From Rhizomys pruinosus (taxonomy: Eukaryota; Chordata; Mammalia; Rodentia; Spalacidae), in NCBI GenBank assembly GCA_009823505.1, contig VZQC01012374.1, positions 480,280-544,279 of the forward strand: DNA of 64,000 nucleotides, in the 5' to 3' direction. The translations under genes were made by a program, and so were the position numbers. This document shows, piece by piece, positions 1-12,300 of this stretch. The notes beneath the pieces were generated by a model. That model made no database searches, was not told where the DNA came from, and saw only the letters and a program-made list of their open reading frames with translations. Position 1 is the first letter of the stretch, and each line of letters opens with the position of its first letter.

Positions 1-45
1 AAATTTAAATGTTCATTCTAAAATAAAATGCAAAATGTATGATTG

Positions 46-83
46 GAGTGTGTGTGTTTGTGTCTGTCTGTCTGTCTGTCTGA
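46..83 (+). repeat. (TG)n/(TCTG)n microsatellite
   Basis: A short GTGTGTGT run passes into five TCTG-like units. The partner at 31060-31082 has a shorter and irregular version. Confidence 0.85.
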
Positions 84-146
84 TACCAGGCTGGCCTCGA
101 ACTCCTGATTCTTTGTTCCTCTGCCCCTGCCCCTGGTTTCATTGCA

Positions 147-216
147 TTATTTTTATTTATTTATTTTTGTTTATTATTTTTATTTATTTTTTATTTTTAT
201 TTATTTATTTATACAT
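147..216 (+). repeat. (TTTA)n AT-rich tract
   Basis: Imperfect TTTA/TTTTTA units. The short frames across it are low-complexity and non-coding. Confidence 0.85.
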
Positions 217-402
217 ATATTTTTATCAAATCTAGACCCATGTCCCCCCCATCCCCCCACCCCTCCAGAGCTCATGCATTCTGCCAAACATGCTATTCAT
301 CTCTTTCTCAGTCTTTCTCAATATTCTCCATGGGGAAGTTGACTGTTTTGAGCAGAAGTTCACTGTTTCAGTTAGTTCTTTGATGGGAATTGAAAATTCA
401 AT

Positions 403-480
403 AAACCAATTGGAGACAATAGGGGAGAGCTTCACAAGCAGAATGAATGAAAACAGAACATGAATATAAATAGACTATAT
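403..480 (+). repeat. L1-like fragment (ORF1 region), sense
   Basis: The piece GCTTCACAAGCAGAATGAATGA resembles the ORF1-region sequence AGCCTCAGTAACAGAATGAATGA found in the L1 at 57902. The sequence to the left of 402 reads as L1-like on the opposite strand, so the boundary may be an L1 inversion junction. Short and diverged. Confidence 0.45.
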
Positions 481-1439
481 AGGAAAATGTAGTTGAGATC
501 TGGACTCCTTAGCGAAAATTGTAAATTTTAAAAAAACGGGATAAGATCACAGGAAATGTGGACATGAGTAAAAATGCCAACTGTATCAATAGATACAGGA
601 AAGGAGAATGTGTGTGAGTGAAAAAAGAGCTCAATAAAGGATGGAAAGACACAGATAAGCTTTAAGCTGAGGATCTGAGACTCACGGTCCTTAGATGCAG
701 ATCATTCTGTCCTGAGTTTTTAATTCAGTCAGGGAAATTATGGGTAGTTGTATTTAATGGATATTGAGAGTGTAAGAGAATAAAATAGTTACATAGAAAC
801 AGGTTAATGTATACATGTTAATGATGTTACGCAGAGAAAGTGTCTTTAAATATAATCTTTTGTATAATGTTTTCAGCCAAGCTTTTGTCTTTATGACATT
901 ATTACTCAGGAGTATGAAAAAGCTGTCAATTGCTAAGGATAATCAATTCTTACGATTACTAGTCTTGATACAAGAGAAATAATTTATGCAATGCAGTGGA
1001 TAGATTAAAAGTAATTTAGAAGAACTTCCCTAAATTAAGGACTTATCTATAAAGATTCAAAGAGTACAGGGAACACATGGACTAATTAGACATGTTCAGA
1101 ATGGAATTCCTAAAGTTTATATAAAAATTTTAAATTGTTGTTCTGTAGCAGTTAATATAAAGACTCACAGTAATTAATGATATCTTTTTGGTCTTTTGAG
1201 TACTGTAGCATAGATGTTTGAAACTGATATGTAGATCAGTGTGGTTGAACTACAATGAGAGAACTAAGCTCTTGTCTCCCAGGTGCTGAGATTAAGGCAT
1301 GTGCCACCACTGGTAAGAATTACAGGCTGATTTTTATGCAACTTATGAAACAGAAGATTTGGTAATACCAGTTTTAAATGACATGGTAGATAACTTGATG
1401 ATTTTCTAGCAAACTTATTACTGGTTTGATAGGAGATGG
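481..1439. other. AT-rich sequence without recognised gene
   Basis: No splice-bounded exon or long frame is visible. A B1-like antisense fragment (GTGCTGAGATTAAGGCATGTGCCACCA) occurs at about 1281-1308. The rest is unassigned. Confidence 0.5.
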
Positions 1440-1507
1440 AAATTTTTCATGATATGAATACGCTGAAAGAATTCATATCCAAAAAAAACAGCCCTTCAGA
1501 AAATACT

Positions 1508-1541
<34 letters not shown>

Positions 1542-2480
1542 AAAGAAGAAAAACAAAATATAATGGAAAAATAAAATAGTGGCACAAATAAACATAATTA
1601 AAATGATAGTATTACAACCAACATCTTTCAATAATTAACTAAGTATCATGGCTCCAAACTCTCCTCTCAGATAGGCAAGTGGAATGGATCAAGAAAGAAA
1701 CCCATCAAAGGTATGACTTAACTTCAAGGATAGACATTACCCTAGGGTGAAAGGATGGTGAAAATTATTCCAGGTGAATGGTACCAAGAAGAACTAGATT
1801 GTTATAAATGTATAAATTCTGATAAAACAAGATTTCAAATTAAAACTAATCAGAAGAGATAAAGGGGTCACTTCATTCTTTATTCTTAAGAATATTGACC
1901 AAGAAATATTTTTAATTAATTTTGAATCATTATATTGTCCTAAACTCTTGGTGTACCTAATTATTATACAATATATGCCAGGAACTATAAAAACAGATTC
2001 TAATTCCACTATCTTCAATTCTCTTTCTATCTTCAAATTAGCGTTCACTGGACAATAGTATATAACAGAAGAGCATGCTGGATTAAATGAATTTACATTG
2101 AATGGACCTAACAGACATTATAGAATATTCTATTCCAAAGGCACAAAAGAATACTTTTCTAATCTGCGAGCCCCGCGGTAAATGTGAGTGTTTGTTTAAA
2201 TTTTGACCACATTCTGGACTCAAACAAATCTCAACAATAGAGAAAAATTGAACCTTCATGCATTTAACAGACAGAGTATAAAGCTTAATCACAGCAAAGA
2301 GCTCTAGAAACTACATGAATTCATGGGGATTAAACAACCCACTCTGAATGTGAAATGGATTAAAGAAGAAAGAGAATACACACAGCAAAATTTTGGACAC
2401 TTTTCTAAAAGTTGTTCTAAGCAGGAGCTATAGTCTTAGTGCTACATTAAAAAAAATCAGTTAAAGTAATATAGTGACTT
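1440..2480 (+). repeat. L1 fragment, ORF1 end to ORF2 endonuclease, sense
   Basis: The series matches the L1 at 58470-60170: a GAATTCATATCC...CAGCCCTTCAG...AATACTC piece at 1470, a poly(A) interruption at 1509-1540, GATTAAGAAAG-type text near 1690, GGTGAAAGGATGG near 1747, CTAACAGACATTATAGAATATTC near 2107 and GGGGATTAAACAAC near 2325. The frames are broken throughout, so this is a dead copy. It is interrupted by a B1 at 2523 and resumes at about 2720-2790. Confidence 0.8.
1509..1540 (+). repeat. Poly(A) tract
   Basis: An uninterrupted run of A inside the L1 fragment, perhaps an expanded internal A-run of L1. Confidence 0.85.
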
Positions 2481-2522
2481 TATTAAAACTGAGGATCTGG
2501 AGTCGAAAAAGCATCCAAACTA

Positions 2523-2672
2523 GTAGATAGTGGGGGACTTTAATCCTAGCACTCCAGGAAGGCAGAGGCAGGCGGAACTATATGAGTTCAAGGCCATCCT
2601 AATCTACAATAGCAAGTTCCAACCCAGCCAGGGATACATAGGGAAACCCTGTCTCAAAAAGACACAAAAAAA
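2523..2672 (+). repeat. B1 SINE, sense, with A-rich tail
   Basis: B1 landmarks appear in order: TTTAATCCTAGCACTCC, GGCAGAGGCAGGCGGA, GAGTTCAAGGCCA and AACCCTGTCTCAAAAAGAC. The 5' end is diverged. It sits inside the L1 fragment. Confidence 0.85.
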
Positions 2673-2722
2673 AAGAGAGAGGAGAGAGGAGAGAGAGAGA
2701 AGAGAGAGAAGAGAGAGAAGAA
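2673..2722 (+). repeat. GA-rich microsatellite at the B1 tail
   Basis: AGAGAGGAG-type units follow the A-rich end of the B1; SINE tails commonly seed such arrays. Confidence 0.8.
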
Positions 2723-3240
2723 ATTGAAATCTTAAGAAACTAAACAGGCAACAAAAGAATCATGAATCTAAGAGCTGGTTATTTTTAGTATCATAGTTAT
2801 CTATACTACAGTTCTAATTTAAGTTCACCCAAAAGAAAGAATGGATTATTATATCAACATATGTATTGATATTCGAATATACAAATTAGAAAGTAACAAT
2901 AGGGAAAGCATGAGTTATATTTGGACACTGCTAAGTTTATTTTGATGTTGTTTTTTTATTTCCATTAATTGTAAAACATATAAAGCATAGGTATTTAAGT
3001 AAGAGGTGTCTGCTCTGAAGCTTATAATAACAGAGATATACTTCTTGCATATTAGTTTAAGCGAGGATGGGGTCACAGAAGGGCTAGGGGCGGGGTGCTT
3101 GCATTTTGTCTTTTTATTGATTGCTAGGCTTGTCGCCACTCTGCCACAGATCATCTTTAGCGGCGGTTTTTCTCTTCGATCCACTGCTATGTATGATTAT
3201 TTTATTAGAGACGATTGCTATGAATTGAATATGAGGTCGT
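2723..3240 (+). other. End of L1 fragment and transition into degraded sequence
   Basis: Positions 2750-2790 resemble L1 ORF2 (AGAATCATGAATCTAAGAGCTGG; compare 60801-60824). From about 2800 no repeat is recognised. From about 3240 the text becomes irregular and rich in CpG, which I take as the start of the degraded arm; the exact boundary is uncertain. Confidence 0.5.
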
Positions 3241-4974
3241 AGGGTGATAAATGCCTCATGGAGTTGGAGCATCTGGCATCATATTTTTAAAACAGCTGTA
3301 TTGGTATTTATATGGTCATTACAATAAGAAGGACTTCAGGTAATGAGATTATAAAGTGAGGGAGGCAAGTAGTCATGCTAAGTGTACCTTGAGAAAATAG
3401 CTTCTGACGAGGGATGAGCCCACACTCGGAAAGAAATAGACATGATTCAATATATAGTAGTGAGCCGATACATATTTAGGTACTTTGCAGATTTATCATA
3501 ATTTTCATAAATATAAGCTTAGAGCATAGAGAAGCTGGAATTCTTCTTAGAAATTCATTTTGGAAACTTGATATAGTGAGATGTTAAGATATCCTTGGTC
3601 TTGTCTTCAAAGAAATTCAGTAGAGATGCAAGCAGTTTAATCAGCATGTTATTCTGTAAAGCAAAAAGATTATGATTGGAATAGAGGAACTAAAGGGAGA
3701 AATTGGTGGTGTCAGTGCCCGTAGGGTTGTGTACTGCAGATTTTAAAAAAGTTTTATGAGTATTTTACAAGCTGGGCAAGATGTTCATGAGGGTAAAGTG
3801 ACCTTTTCTCCTTTCCAAATAGTAGTAGATCAGCTCTCCCTTTAAGCATGTATCATCATCCTATGATGCTCTTAAAAAGTAGACAGGGGGATGAAAACCA
3901 CAATGCAAATGAGAGTATAGGAAGACCTTGGTGGTGTTTCTTTTTGGGATTGCAAGATTCATAGATGGTGTTTGTGTGCACGCCGAACAGGTACATAGAC
4001 ATGTGCCTCGGATTTACCTGAGAATATGTGGGAAATGTTACATCTGTATGGTTATCTTATAAGGAGGTTGTATTAATACCAAAAGGAGGCGTCTCTGAGT
4101 CGGACGGTCGCACCATAAGAGTATAGCAGGGATGTCCTAGTATATCCTTGTCTCTTCGCTTTTGATTACAGTGATTCCTCAGCTTGACTCCCGAGGCTTG
4201 AAGGAGTAGACCATGTATACCTTGTATTCTATCATGAAGGTTGAAGTGCGTTAACTTCTCTCTTTTCCTAACTCTAGTGTCGCATAATAGTATGGCTCTC
4301 GATCAGTTCGGTACACAAAGAAAGGTAAAAAAATGTTTTTTGTGTCACTCTATTGTCTATGTAGTGACTAGAGGGTCTCATCCTTCGCACAATGGCTCAG
4401 CAGTGTCCTGGATCGCCACCACACCCCTGACGTAAAGTTATAACAAAATAGAGCTTGGCCTATCCGATATTACTAAGACAGAAGATCCTTGCATTGGCTT
4501 GGCCCGCGATGATTGCTGAGTGATATATAAGCATGCTCAACACTCTGTCTACTAGAGAGTCTACATCGACTTCTTTGATTAATCTTGGTACTGAGTTTTA
4601 GAAGAATCAATAGAAGTATTTCATATGCTGCTCTGTTCATAGCATTTTCTATTATTGAGTGTATAGGGATCAAGTGAACACAGCAGCTTCTTCATGGCTA
4701 TACTTGTTCCTCTGGATCTTAAAGGTGTTTCTCTGCTAGGTCATGTATTTGGTGTGATATTATTCCTAGTTCTATGTGCATTATTGAATATTCATTGAAT
4801 GAATACTTAGACTTATTTATACTGTTATTTTTTATTTAAGAATGTTCCTATTTTGGTGAAATTGGCGGGGTCTGTTTGTGCTATATTTACTTACTATGAC
4901 ATTATGCGTGCTAACATTGGAATCTCCAATTGTTAGTATCATACATAATGTTTATCCTTCCATAGACGCTGGCG

Positions 4975-5060
4975 TGGTGGGCATGCACTTTATCTAGCTT
5001 GGGACGCACCTGGAGTTCAGTGCAGGGCGCGACTCTTCTTTGGGATAGTGCAGTTTGCAG
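4975..5060 (+). repeat. Corrupted B1-like segment
   Basis: CTGGCGTGGTGGGCATGCACTTTAT follows the B1 head with extra bases; the body is hardly recognisable. It is the reverse partner of the antisense B1 at 42222-42363. Confidence 0.5.
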
Positions 5061-5469
5061 GTGGTACTATCTCTGGTGTCTTATGAATCTAGTTGGTGCG
5101 ATATATGGTTCCTATGTCCATAAAGCGAGAGGCTAAGAGGTCTCAGGGAGATTTGCTCTTGTTGTTAGTCTTGTTAAAAGACCACATCACACATCACACT
5201 GTGATTCGCATATATAGTATTCACTACAAGAAAATCAGTACAGTCTATTATTAATCATGATAAGATGATGTGCAGTGAACATAGATGCTATTTCGTCCTA
5301 TTATTCATGATCTATCTATTCTAGATCTTTGCTGAGGACATGGTGGTTTATTTTACGATATATCTTTTTGAGGGGGTTCATTGGGAGGACGTCTCATACT
5401 TCTTTTCGAAAGTACGGGTTATATGACGTTTTTATCTCACATTGCTGACCAGTCGTGGTGTGAGCTGTT

Positions 5470-5540
5470 ATGCTAATCAGGCTGGCCTTGGACTCACTAG
5501 AGATATCCCTTCCTCCTCACGCCTTCTCAGGCATCTCTAT
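5470..5540 (-). repeat. Corrupted antisense B1 segment
   Basis: AATCAGGCTGGCCTTGGACTCA followed by a scrambled version of the B1 CCTGCCTCAGCCTCC section. The unusual GGCCTTGGACTCA wording is shared with the B1 at 41962-42112 in reverse, which identifies its partner. Confidence 0.65.
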
Positions 5541-8089
5541 AGGATGAGGGATATATAATAGTCAATTTACCTTCTGATCCTAGACGTCTTATTGGAGTGG
5601 AGATAGTATCATTGGCTCTTGATATAAGTTTTACAATATTTTTTGTAACGTTCATATATCTAGTTAAAAAAAATGATTCAAGTTGGAATCTATATCATTT
5701 TTTATAGAAACTCGCTTTTTTACTTAGCATATTCTTTATCTTCTATCTCTACATTTAGTTGTGAGGACTCTGTTCTCCAACTTTCTTTTCACATCACTTC
5801 TCATATTTGAGACAGAATAGGGGGTTAATTGATACTTGGCTGTGTCAGTCATCTGCTGCAAGGATACATTAAAGGTTATCTTGGTGAGTATCTATTTGTG
5901 CTATTCTGGAATAATCCTTAGGCTGCATGTTTTGAAGCGCAAGGGTCATGCTGTGCAAGAGAACACATTCTACATCAAATCTCGCCTAGTTTGCTTGATT
6001 GTTGTCTAATTCCTGCATTAGTGTGGGGACAGTAAAAAAGCTTAGTACAACATGCTATTAAGTGTTTTGTGGATTAGTATTTAGCATTTCAGAGAACAAA
6101 CTCGCGGACATTGTTTCTCTCTTGAGAAAATTCCTCAAGTAAAGTGCATGCTTCTCTTTGGATTAAAGCAGGATTAGTTTGATATGAACTAGCCGGTTCA
6201 ATAATAAGCAGGATGCAATTTCTAGGGAGTTGAAAGACGACGACAAGAATATTCTCGGTTTCCAATAGAATAGAGTGGAACGTACTATGGGTGAGGAAGG
6301 GGAACTGTCTTTTTTATGTCATGAATGTGGAGAAATGGAAAGCTGATGAACATGTGAAGCTTAACAAAGGATCAAGAAGAGACTATGCTAGGCCAAGCCA
6401 ATTCGGTGATTTTATGCAGTCGGGTTGACAAGTTTGAAGAAGCTCTAATAATATGGTATGTTCAGTCAGATGTATAGATATATGGGTCGAAAATACTTAT
6501 AACTCACACATAATTACTAACAACATAGTAAGGTAACTAAGACTTTATGATTTTATGTAAGCATGTTGTGTTCTGTAAGTCTTTCTCATGTCTTTTTCTT
6601 TCTAAGCGTCTCTACAATAGTTTTAGCGTATTTTTCTTGAGTAGATTTGTGTGTATTACTGTGTACTGTTATTGTAGTTGCTCAGATTATTGATTACACA
6701 CGAGTTGCAGAGAAAATTGTTTTGATGGTTTAAGGTTCATAATTCTTGGATGTTATGCACACTCAGTGTGAGGATGTCGGTAGGTCATTCGCTCTGGTGA
6801 GTAGCGATCACAGCGCAGGATATTGAGAATAGTAGGGTATTTGGAAGAGTAATAACAGGGTTGACTAGGCAATTCTTAACCTCTGAGGTGTCTTTCCATT
6901 GATCAAGAACTTCCACATTGCCATTGTCTACAGTAAGGCATATTTTATGAAGTAATCCAAAGGATTTGGTTTAGATAATTGAGAAGTTTGTATCTGTTGG
7001 GTCTCAGAAATCTTATCTTTTTCCATCCTGTTTATGGAGAGAAGGGGTCTCCTGTGTCTTGGACTGCATTATAGCATACAGGAACAACAGGATTGATCTA
7101 CTTAGGATGTCACAATCGTATTGTGGGATAGAGTCTTGTTTTTTGCATAGTCGCTGAATTAGGCTATCTTAGTGAGATGTGTTCTGGGGGCATCATAAAG
7201 TAAAGCAGCAGCGATAGATTAGCTTATCACTGTCTGCTTTGTCATTTTTGCTATTATAAAGGCTGGTATTATGGTTCTATAGAAAAATATGCCTTTGCAT
7301 GTAATAGTAAACAGTGTGTGGGCCTTTGAGTTTTATATGGTCCAGTAGCGCACTACGATATCTTCTATATTTTTATACTAGCTAGTAGATTGAAAAAGGG
7401 AAAGGTATGTGACCAGGTTAATATGTCTTAAGTGATAAGTAGTAAACTGGAGATTTTAGTTTTATAGTTGGTAATGACTCTATCACAATATGGCAGGTCC
7501 AGTCTGCAGTTGCAAACATATATCTTGGACTCTCGTTAGGTTGGACAGTGCAAACTATTATCTTAGTATTAGTACTTTTAATTTGACACGAGTCTGGGGG
7601 CAAGAAGTGATATTATTATTTGGTCTTTATAGGGTCCTATGATTTTAATAATATTTGGCGTACAGTGACTAATGCGGACACTTGTTCTTTTAAGGCAACT
7701 CTAGAAAAATTTTCTTCTTGCTGATACGCCTCTGTCCAAATACTACAGATCGTTTCTTGGTTAAGTTACTGCCTTCATGTTACTGGGATGAATCCGGAAT
7801 GTGTTTATGTCTTCTTATCTGACATGGTACGTATCTAAAGAACAAAGGCACACAATAGGCTCTGATGAAAAATCTAGTATATTTCATTGATGATTCTACA
7901 ATTAAGTGGGGGAGCTTATATGGTTAGAAAATACATTTGATTTGGCTCAATTAAGGGGGTCGGTTTTGACTATATAACAATGTATTAGGGGCTGAGGCTG
8001 AGGGAAGCTTCATGTGCAGTGTAATATATATATAGAGATTCTCCATATTGTGATAATTTTAGGAAAGTTATATAAAACTAAGGGTTGGA

Positions 8090-8240
8090 AACATGAGGCG
8101 CATAGTAAATGCTCCACTAGTGGTTTGAGGTCTGGATGTATCTGTGAGGCAAGAACTTCGGGTCTTTGCCAGTTAAAAGTTGCATTCAAGATAGTGGCCT
8201 CAAATTCCTTGCATGACACGACTGTAAAGTGCAGTTGGTC
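8090..8240 (-). pseudogene. Degraded reverse-strand copy of the Sec15 exon
   Basis: Read as reverse complement, this segment follows the 40541-40682 exon with many insertions and substitutions. The clearest shared piece is TTAAAAGTTGCATTCAAGAT around 8172-8195, matching the exon's antisense AAAAGTTGCATCAAAGAT. It is followed by a corrupted antisense of the CATTTAGCCAC section. Flanking intron sequence also matches in degraded form. It cannot encode the exon and has no splice sites. I interpret it as part of the fold-back read, not as a pseudogene formed in evolution. Confidence 0.7.
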
Positions 8241-10900
8241 ATAGGCATATGTAACTGTGAGGCCAAGATCAGTTTGTCTGGCGTGGAAATAGTCGATGAA
8301 GTGATACCTGTTCATCAAAACAGAGAGAAAAGAAATACGAGGTCTGGGATTGAGAATTAGGATAATTGGCCTGGAGAATTTCTAAGATGTAACTTTTTGT
8401 GAAGGCAATAGTTCTTTCTATTAGGTGACGAGAGAGCTTTGATACTTTCAAGAAAACGTAATTCTAGGCTTATGGTGTGGCAGTACACAAGACTTAGAAT
8501 ATTTCATTCTTTCAATGTCACTTCTCTCTGCTTATAGTTTGCTGGGGGTTTGTAGCGTATGCGTACTTCTCAGCATATAGTCACTAAGCTCTTGTTATGA
8601 TTATTCACATGGGTGGGTAGCTGTGGCAACTTTGCATTGTAACAGCAATCGTTTGGTCTTCTTATATATATAGAATAACATATACACAATGAGCTAATCT
8701 TCTTTCATACGTACTTCTTGATTAAAATAAATATATAAGGATTCACAATATAAGTTAGCTATGCTTCGAATGTTTCTTGAAGAGAATCTTCTATTGTTAT
8801 AGGTGTTGTCCTATTCCAAGATTTTCTTTTCCTAATTAGGTATTGGTGCTAGCAACCACAGAAGATGGATCTAAAACTTGTAAATCATATCACTTACATT
8901 TTGTTTTTCTGAGTTACTATTTCAAATAATGTGCTCTGTATAAGCTACATCAAGCCAACTGTAACTATATGTAGTAATGGCACTCAGATATTACAGAATA
9001 GCTCATATTATAGCTTATAGATTACATTGCCTCAAGATGCACAGCTATTCTTTGTTAAGATATTTTCTTATAAAGTAGATTGCTAGCATATTTAGAACTA
9101 TTCTATTATAGTGTTATTTAAATAAATAACAATTTTTCATTTTGGCCCGATGCGTAGAAATGCTGATGTGGAGCGGTCGCGCGCAAATTTGGAATACCTT
9201 AATGTCTTAAGAAGTAAATTCAGGGGAATCTGAGACCCTTGTCTATAATTTGTGAATGCGAAGCTGCGGACAATAGTATCTTAATTATACGTCTGTTTAA
9301 CATTTGAGGGAAGCGAGAGAACAGACAGGGAGATGCCAGAGCTGTTAGCTTAATTGCACGATCAGTACATTCAGGACAAACAAATCAGAGAATGTCTAAA
9401 ATAAAAATTATTGTAAGTAAATAAGAAAGATAGTATAAGATTGCTAGAAATCAGGTTGCTAAGCGCATATGCTATACTATTTTTCTAGTGTATTACTATT
9501 TGTTTTTGATGTAATTATTTGATCATACGATGATAGTAAATGATCAAATAGGAATTTCTGTACATGATGAAGAACTGGATTACGGAGTCGAAGTTCCTAG
9601 AGCTACGTTGGATTGCTCAATCTTGCAGGGGATGTCGGCGGATTGCAGTTCACCGATAGCAACCGGAAGTGTCGGCATCTACCATCCTGGAATGCGCTTG
9701 CAGAAGTTCTCATTGTTAGCTGATCCGGAGTTTTCTCAGGAGCTGGTCCAGGTGGTAGCGACGCTCTCTGATGCTCCTTGGCCACCATGCGTACACCATA
9801 GTGCTAGGGCGCTGATTACGGATAAGGATGGGTGTTCAGAAGGAATCTTCAGATCAACCATACAGAATATTTTTGGGCATGTGTAGTTCACATTTGTTAG
9901 TATGTATTAGAATTAAGGATTGCTTCTCTCTCTATAGAAGGTGAACAAAGCCATATGTCTTGTCTTCCTGTCTCTTTCGTTGTTACGAACGGCCTGTTTG
10001 AAAGATGCTGAATTTAATATGCCAGTATTTTATTTTGGGTTATAATTTTCTTCCTGTTTTTGAGATTGTTTTTTCACAATCGCTGTGTATCGAGTGTGGG
10101 TGGTGGATGTGATTTATTTGATTGTTAAATTATAAAAATTCTTTTTATATAGGGTATGAATGAGATACAATTTGCTTGGAAGGCTCGAATATAGCTCTAG
10201 GCTTGAAGACGGTGTTGCTTGGAGAGAAAAGATAGTATAACTCTGGCTGCAATCTATTGTGTATCTATTTGGCAGCCAATCTTCTTCAAAAGATTGATTT
10301 TTTTCTTTTACTATAGATATAGTTCATCTGGGACGCTTAGGTCAATTATTAGTTAGTTCGAAGAACGGTGGTGCATAAAACAAGGCATTATTATGAATTT
10401 GATACTTTGGCATAACCTTAGAGAAATTCTTGGTGTGTTGGATTTCTTCATTTTGTTGATTTGGTAACTAGGGTTGATATTTCGGTGTCTTGTGTTACAT
10501 TTCAGTTTATATATGAAAGACTAATGATGTTATATTAACCTAAATTATAGAGTATTCTCGATAAGACGTGTAATCATTTGGGTCTCTGTGAGTCACGTAC
10601 GCGTCTGCAGGCAATAAGTATCTAGTTCCATGGATGGTGGAAAAGATAGAGAGTTGCTCTAAGTTGAGAGAGGGAAGACTATGGTCTTTCTCTAATACAA
10701 CTCTTGCCTTTAGCAGTCTTTCTTGTATGGTCTGCTTTGTTCCATATATCTATGGAGGTCACTCTTATGGTAGTTTATAGTAGATCACCAGACGATACGC
10801 TTTATGTAAAGGTGGTGGAACTAACAAAAAGTTTTCTACGATGGATAATTTTAATAGGACCGTTGTAGATAGTTATTGTTGATGAAAAGACAAGTAATTT

Positions 10901-12300
10901 GATAAAAATTCTAATAAACGTATTTTAACTACCCTTATTGCAAACATTTATGCTCTTTTGAGTCAGTACTTGTGTTGCCAAGAGATCAACATTTTAACTC
11001 TATTAATTTAAAGAGAGATTTGATAACAACATATTAGACTTTGACCTTAGAAATTTGAATGTCATATACCATCTCTAAGTCATAGCTTTTACTTACTTTA
11101 GATAATTCACTAAGACCTGTGCAACTTGTTTAGGCTTTTCAGCTTTTTCCATTGGAAAATGTTCAATATATTACAACACAAGCTTTTAACTAAAATGTTT
11201 TATTCTTTTTTAAACATTTTCCATTTTAAATTTAAGGTTCTTTCTTAAATTACTGATGGGAATAGTAAACATTAAGAATCTTTAAATTTGTTATGGAAAA
11301 TTTTCTTCCTAGGTGACAAAGCCATACCCCTTACTTGATCAACAGAGGAAATCAAATGATAACCATCCAACAAGTTTTGTTCATTATGTTTATCTGGGAA
11401 ACAATGGTTTCATTTATTAGGCTCACTTACAATGGGTGAGATGACAGTCACAGGAGAATTGGTGACCCAAAAGCAGCTGTGCTAGAATGTCTTGACCAAG
11501 TATGGGTGACAGCTTCTCCATAGCCATATGGAGGAGCCCTTTCTGCCTAGGCTTCAGCTTTTATCTGTTGTCTGCAAATCACCAAGACCATGCTTTAGGG
11601 AAGAATGAAAAACTGGCTGAAGAAAATGAAATACTCAAGCATAGAGTCAATGACATCATGCTGTCTCTCTAAGGAAATATTGGTAACTAATAAGCCCATC
11701 TATGGTGATCTTTCATAAGCAGAAAAAGATGGCCTATGAACATGAAAGTTGCAAACTTTATAAGAATTAGAAGACAATAAAAATCTTTTATGCTTTGTAC
11801 AATACAGAACCTTATCTACTATAGCTGTGTTTTGAAATTTGAGTGATGAGGTAGTACAAGAAGCTCAGAGACAACAAGGGATGTTCTCAATAATTAACGG
11901 GAAGGTAAATATTCTATGTTTTGTTTTACATTGTAATACAGAATTAGTGTGGAAGAGTAATACCCTGTTATAAGTAGGAAATTTAATTATTCCAGAGCAT
12001 TAATATCTTGTTTAGAAAATATGGAAGATTTTCATATAGGGAAAGAGATATATGTCTTTTTTGTTTATTCGATTAAAAAGACTCTATGTTCATAAATCAG
12101 GTATATCAATTATAAATTGAAATAGTAAACAGTCTAAGACATTTTCTGTTAGATGTGATAACTCAGTAGTTTCCATATTTTAGTATTTAAGAGGGTAATC
12201 ATTGTTTGTTTAACTGTCTATAATTACTCTAAATATTTTTCATTATTTTTATATTACATGCTTTTTTTATGATGTTTTGAGTTGTATTTTAATGACATCA
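10901..12300. other. Clean AT-rich island with no inverted partner found
   Basis: The text returns to ordinary mammalian texture with few CG dinucleotides. I could not pair it with the 38.6-40.5 kb interval that the flanking anchors predict. A short open stretch at about 11562-11663 reads in one frame as NEKLAEENEILKHRVNDIM, a coiled-coil-like peptide; the surrounding frames have stops, so it may be a fragment of a processed pseudogene. I do not recognise the parent gene. No splice sites are supported. Confidence 0.5.

Larger units (their letters stand above)
1..402 (+). repeat. Direct near-copy of 31010-31393
   Basis: The segment shares a unique-looking series with 31010-31393: an AT-rich start, a TG then TCTG microsatellite, a B1-like GGCCTCGAACTCCTGATT piece, a TTTA-rich tract, a C-rich block, and a stretch ending AGTTAGTTCTTTGATG. 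The two diverge abruptly after that last motif (402 here, 31393 there). Differences are mostly indels in simple sequence, and this copy looks the cleaner of the two. It may be a second assembled copy of one locus or a true duplication. The window begins inside it, so its left boundary is unknown. Confidence 0.75.
3241..10900 (-). other. Degraded reverse copy of about 40-43 kb (fold-back left arm, outer part)
   Basis: Reverse-complement anchors lie in reversed order. 4665-4720 pairs with 42525-42560 (both contain GAACACAGCAGCTTCTTC in one orientation). 4975-5060 pairs with the antisense B1 at 42222-42363. 5470-5540 pairs with the B1 at 41962 (shared TCAGGCTGGCCTTGGACTCA). 8090-8240 pairs with the Sec15 exon. 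Between anchors the sequence is inflated by insertions and has many CG dinucleotides, unlike normal mammalian intron. No gene is supported here; frames such as 9530-9886 are explained by chance. Confidence 0.75.

Noticed and set aside
9530..9886. 118-codon open frame in a GC-richer patch, a candidate novel small protein
   Set aside because: It lies in the corrupted arm. A frame of this length is expected by chance in 64 kb over six frames, no domain or splice context is visible, and the sequence itself is unreliable.
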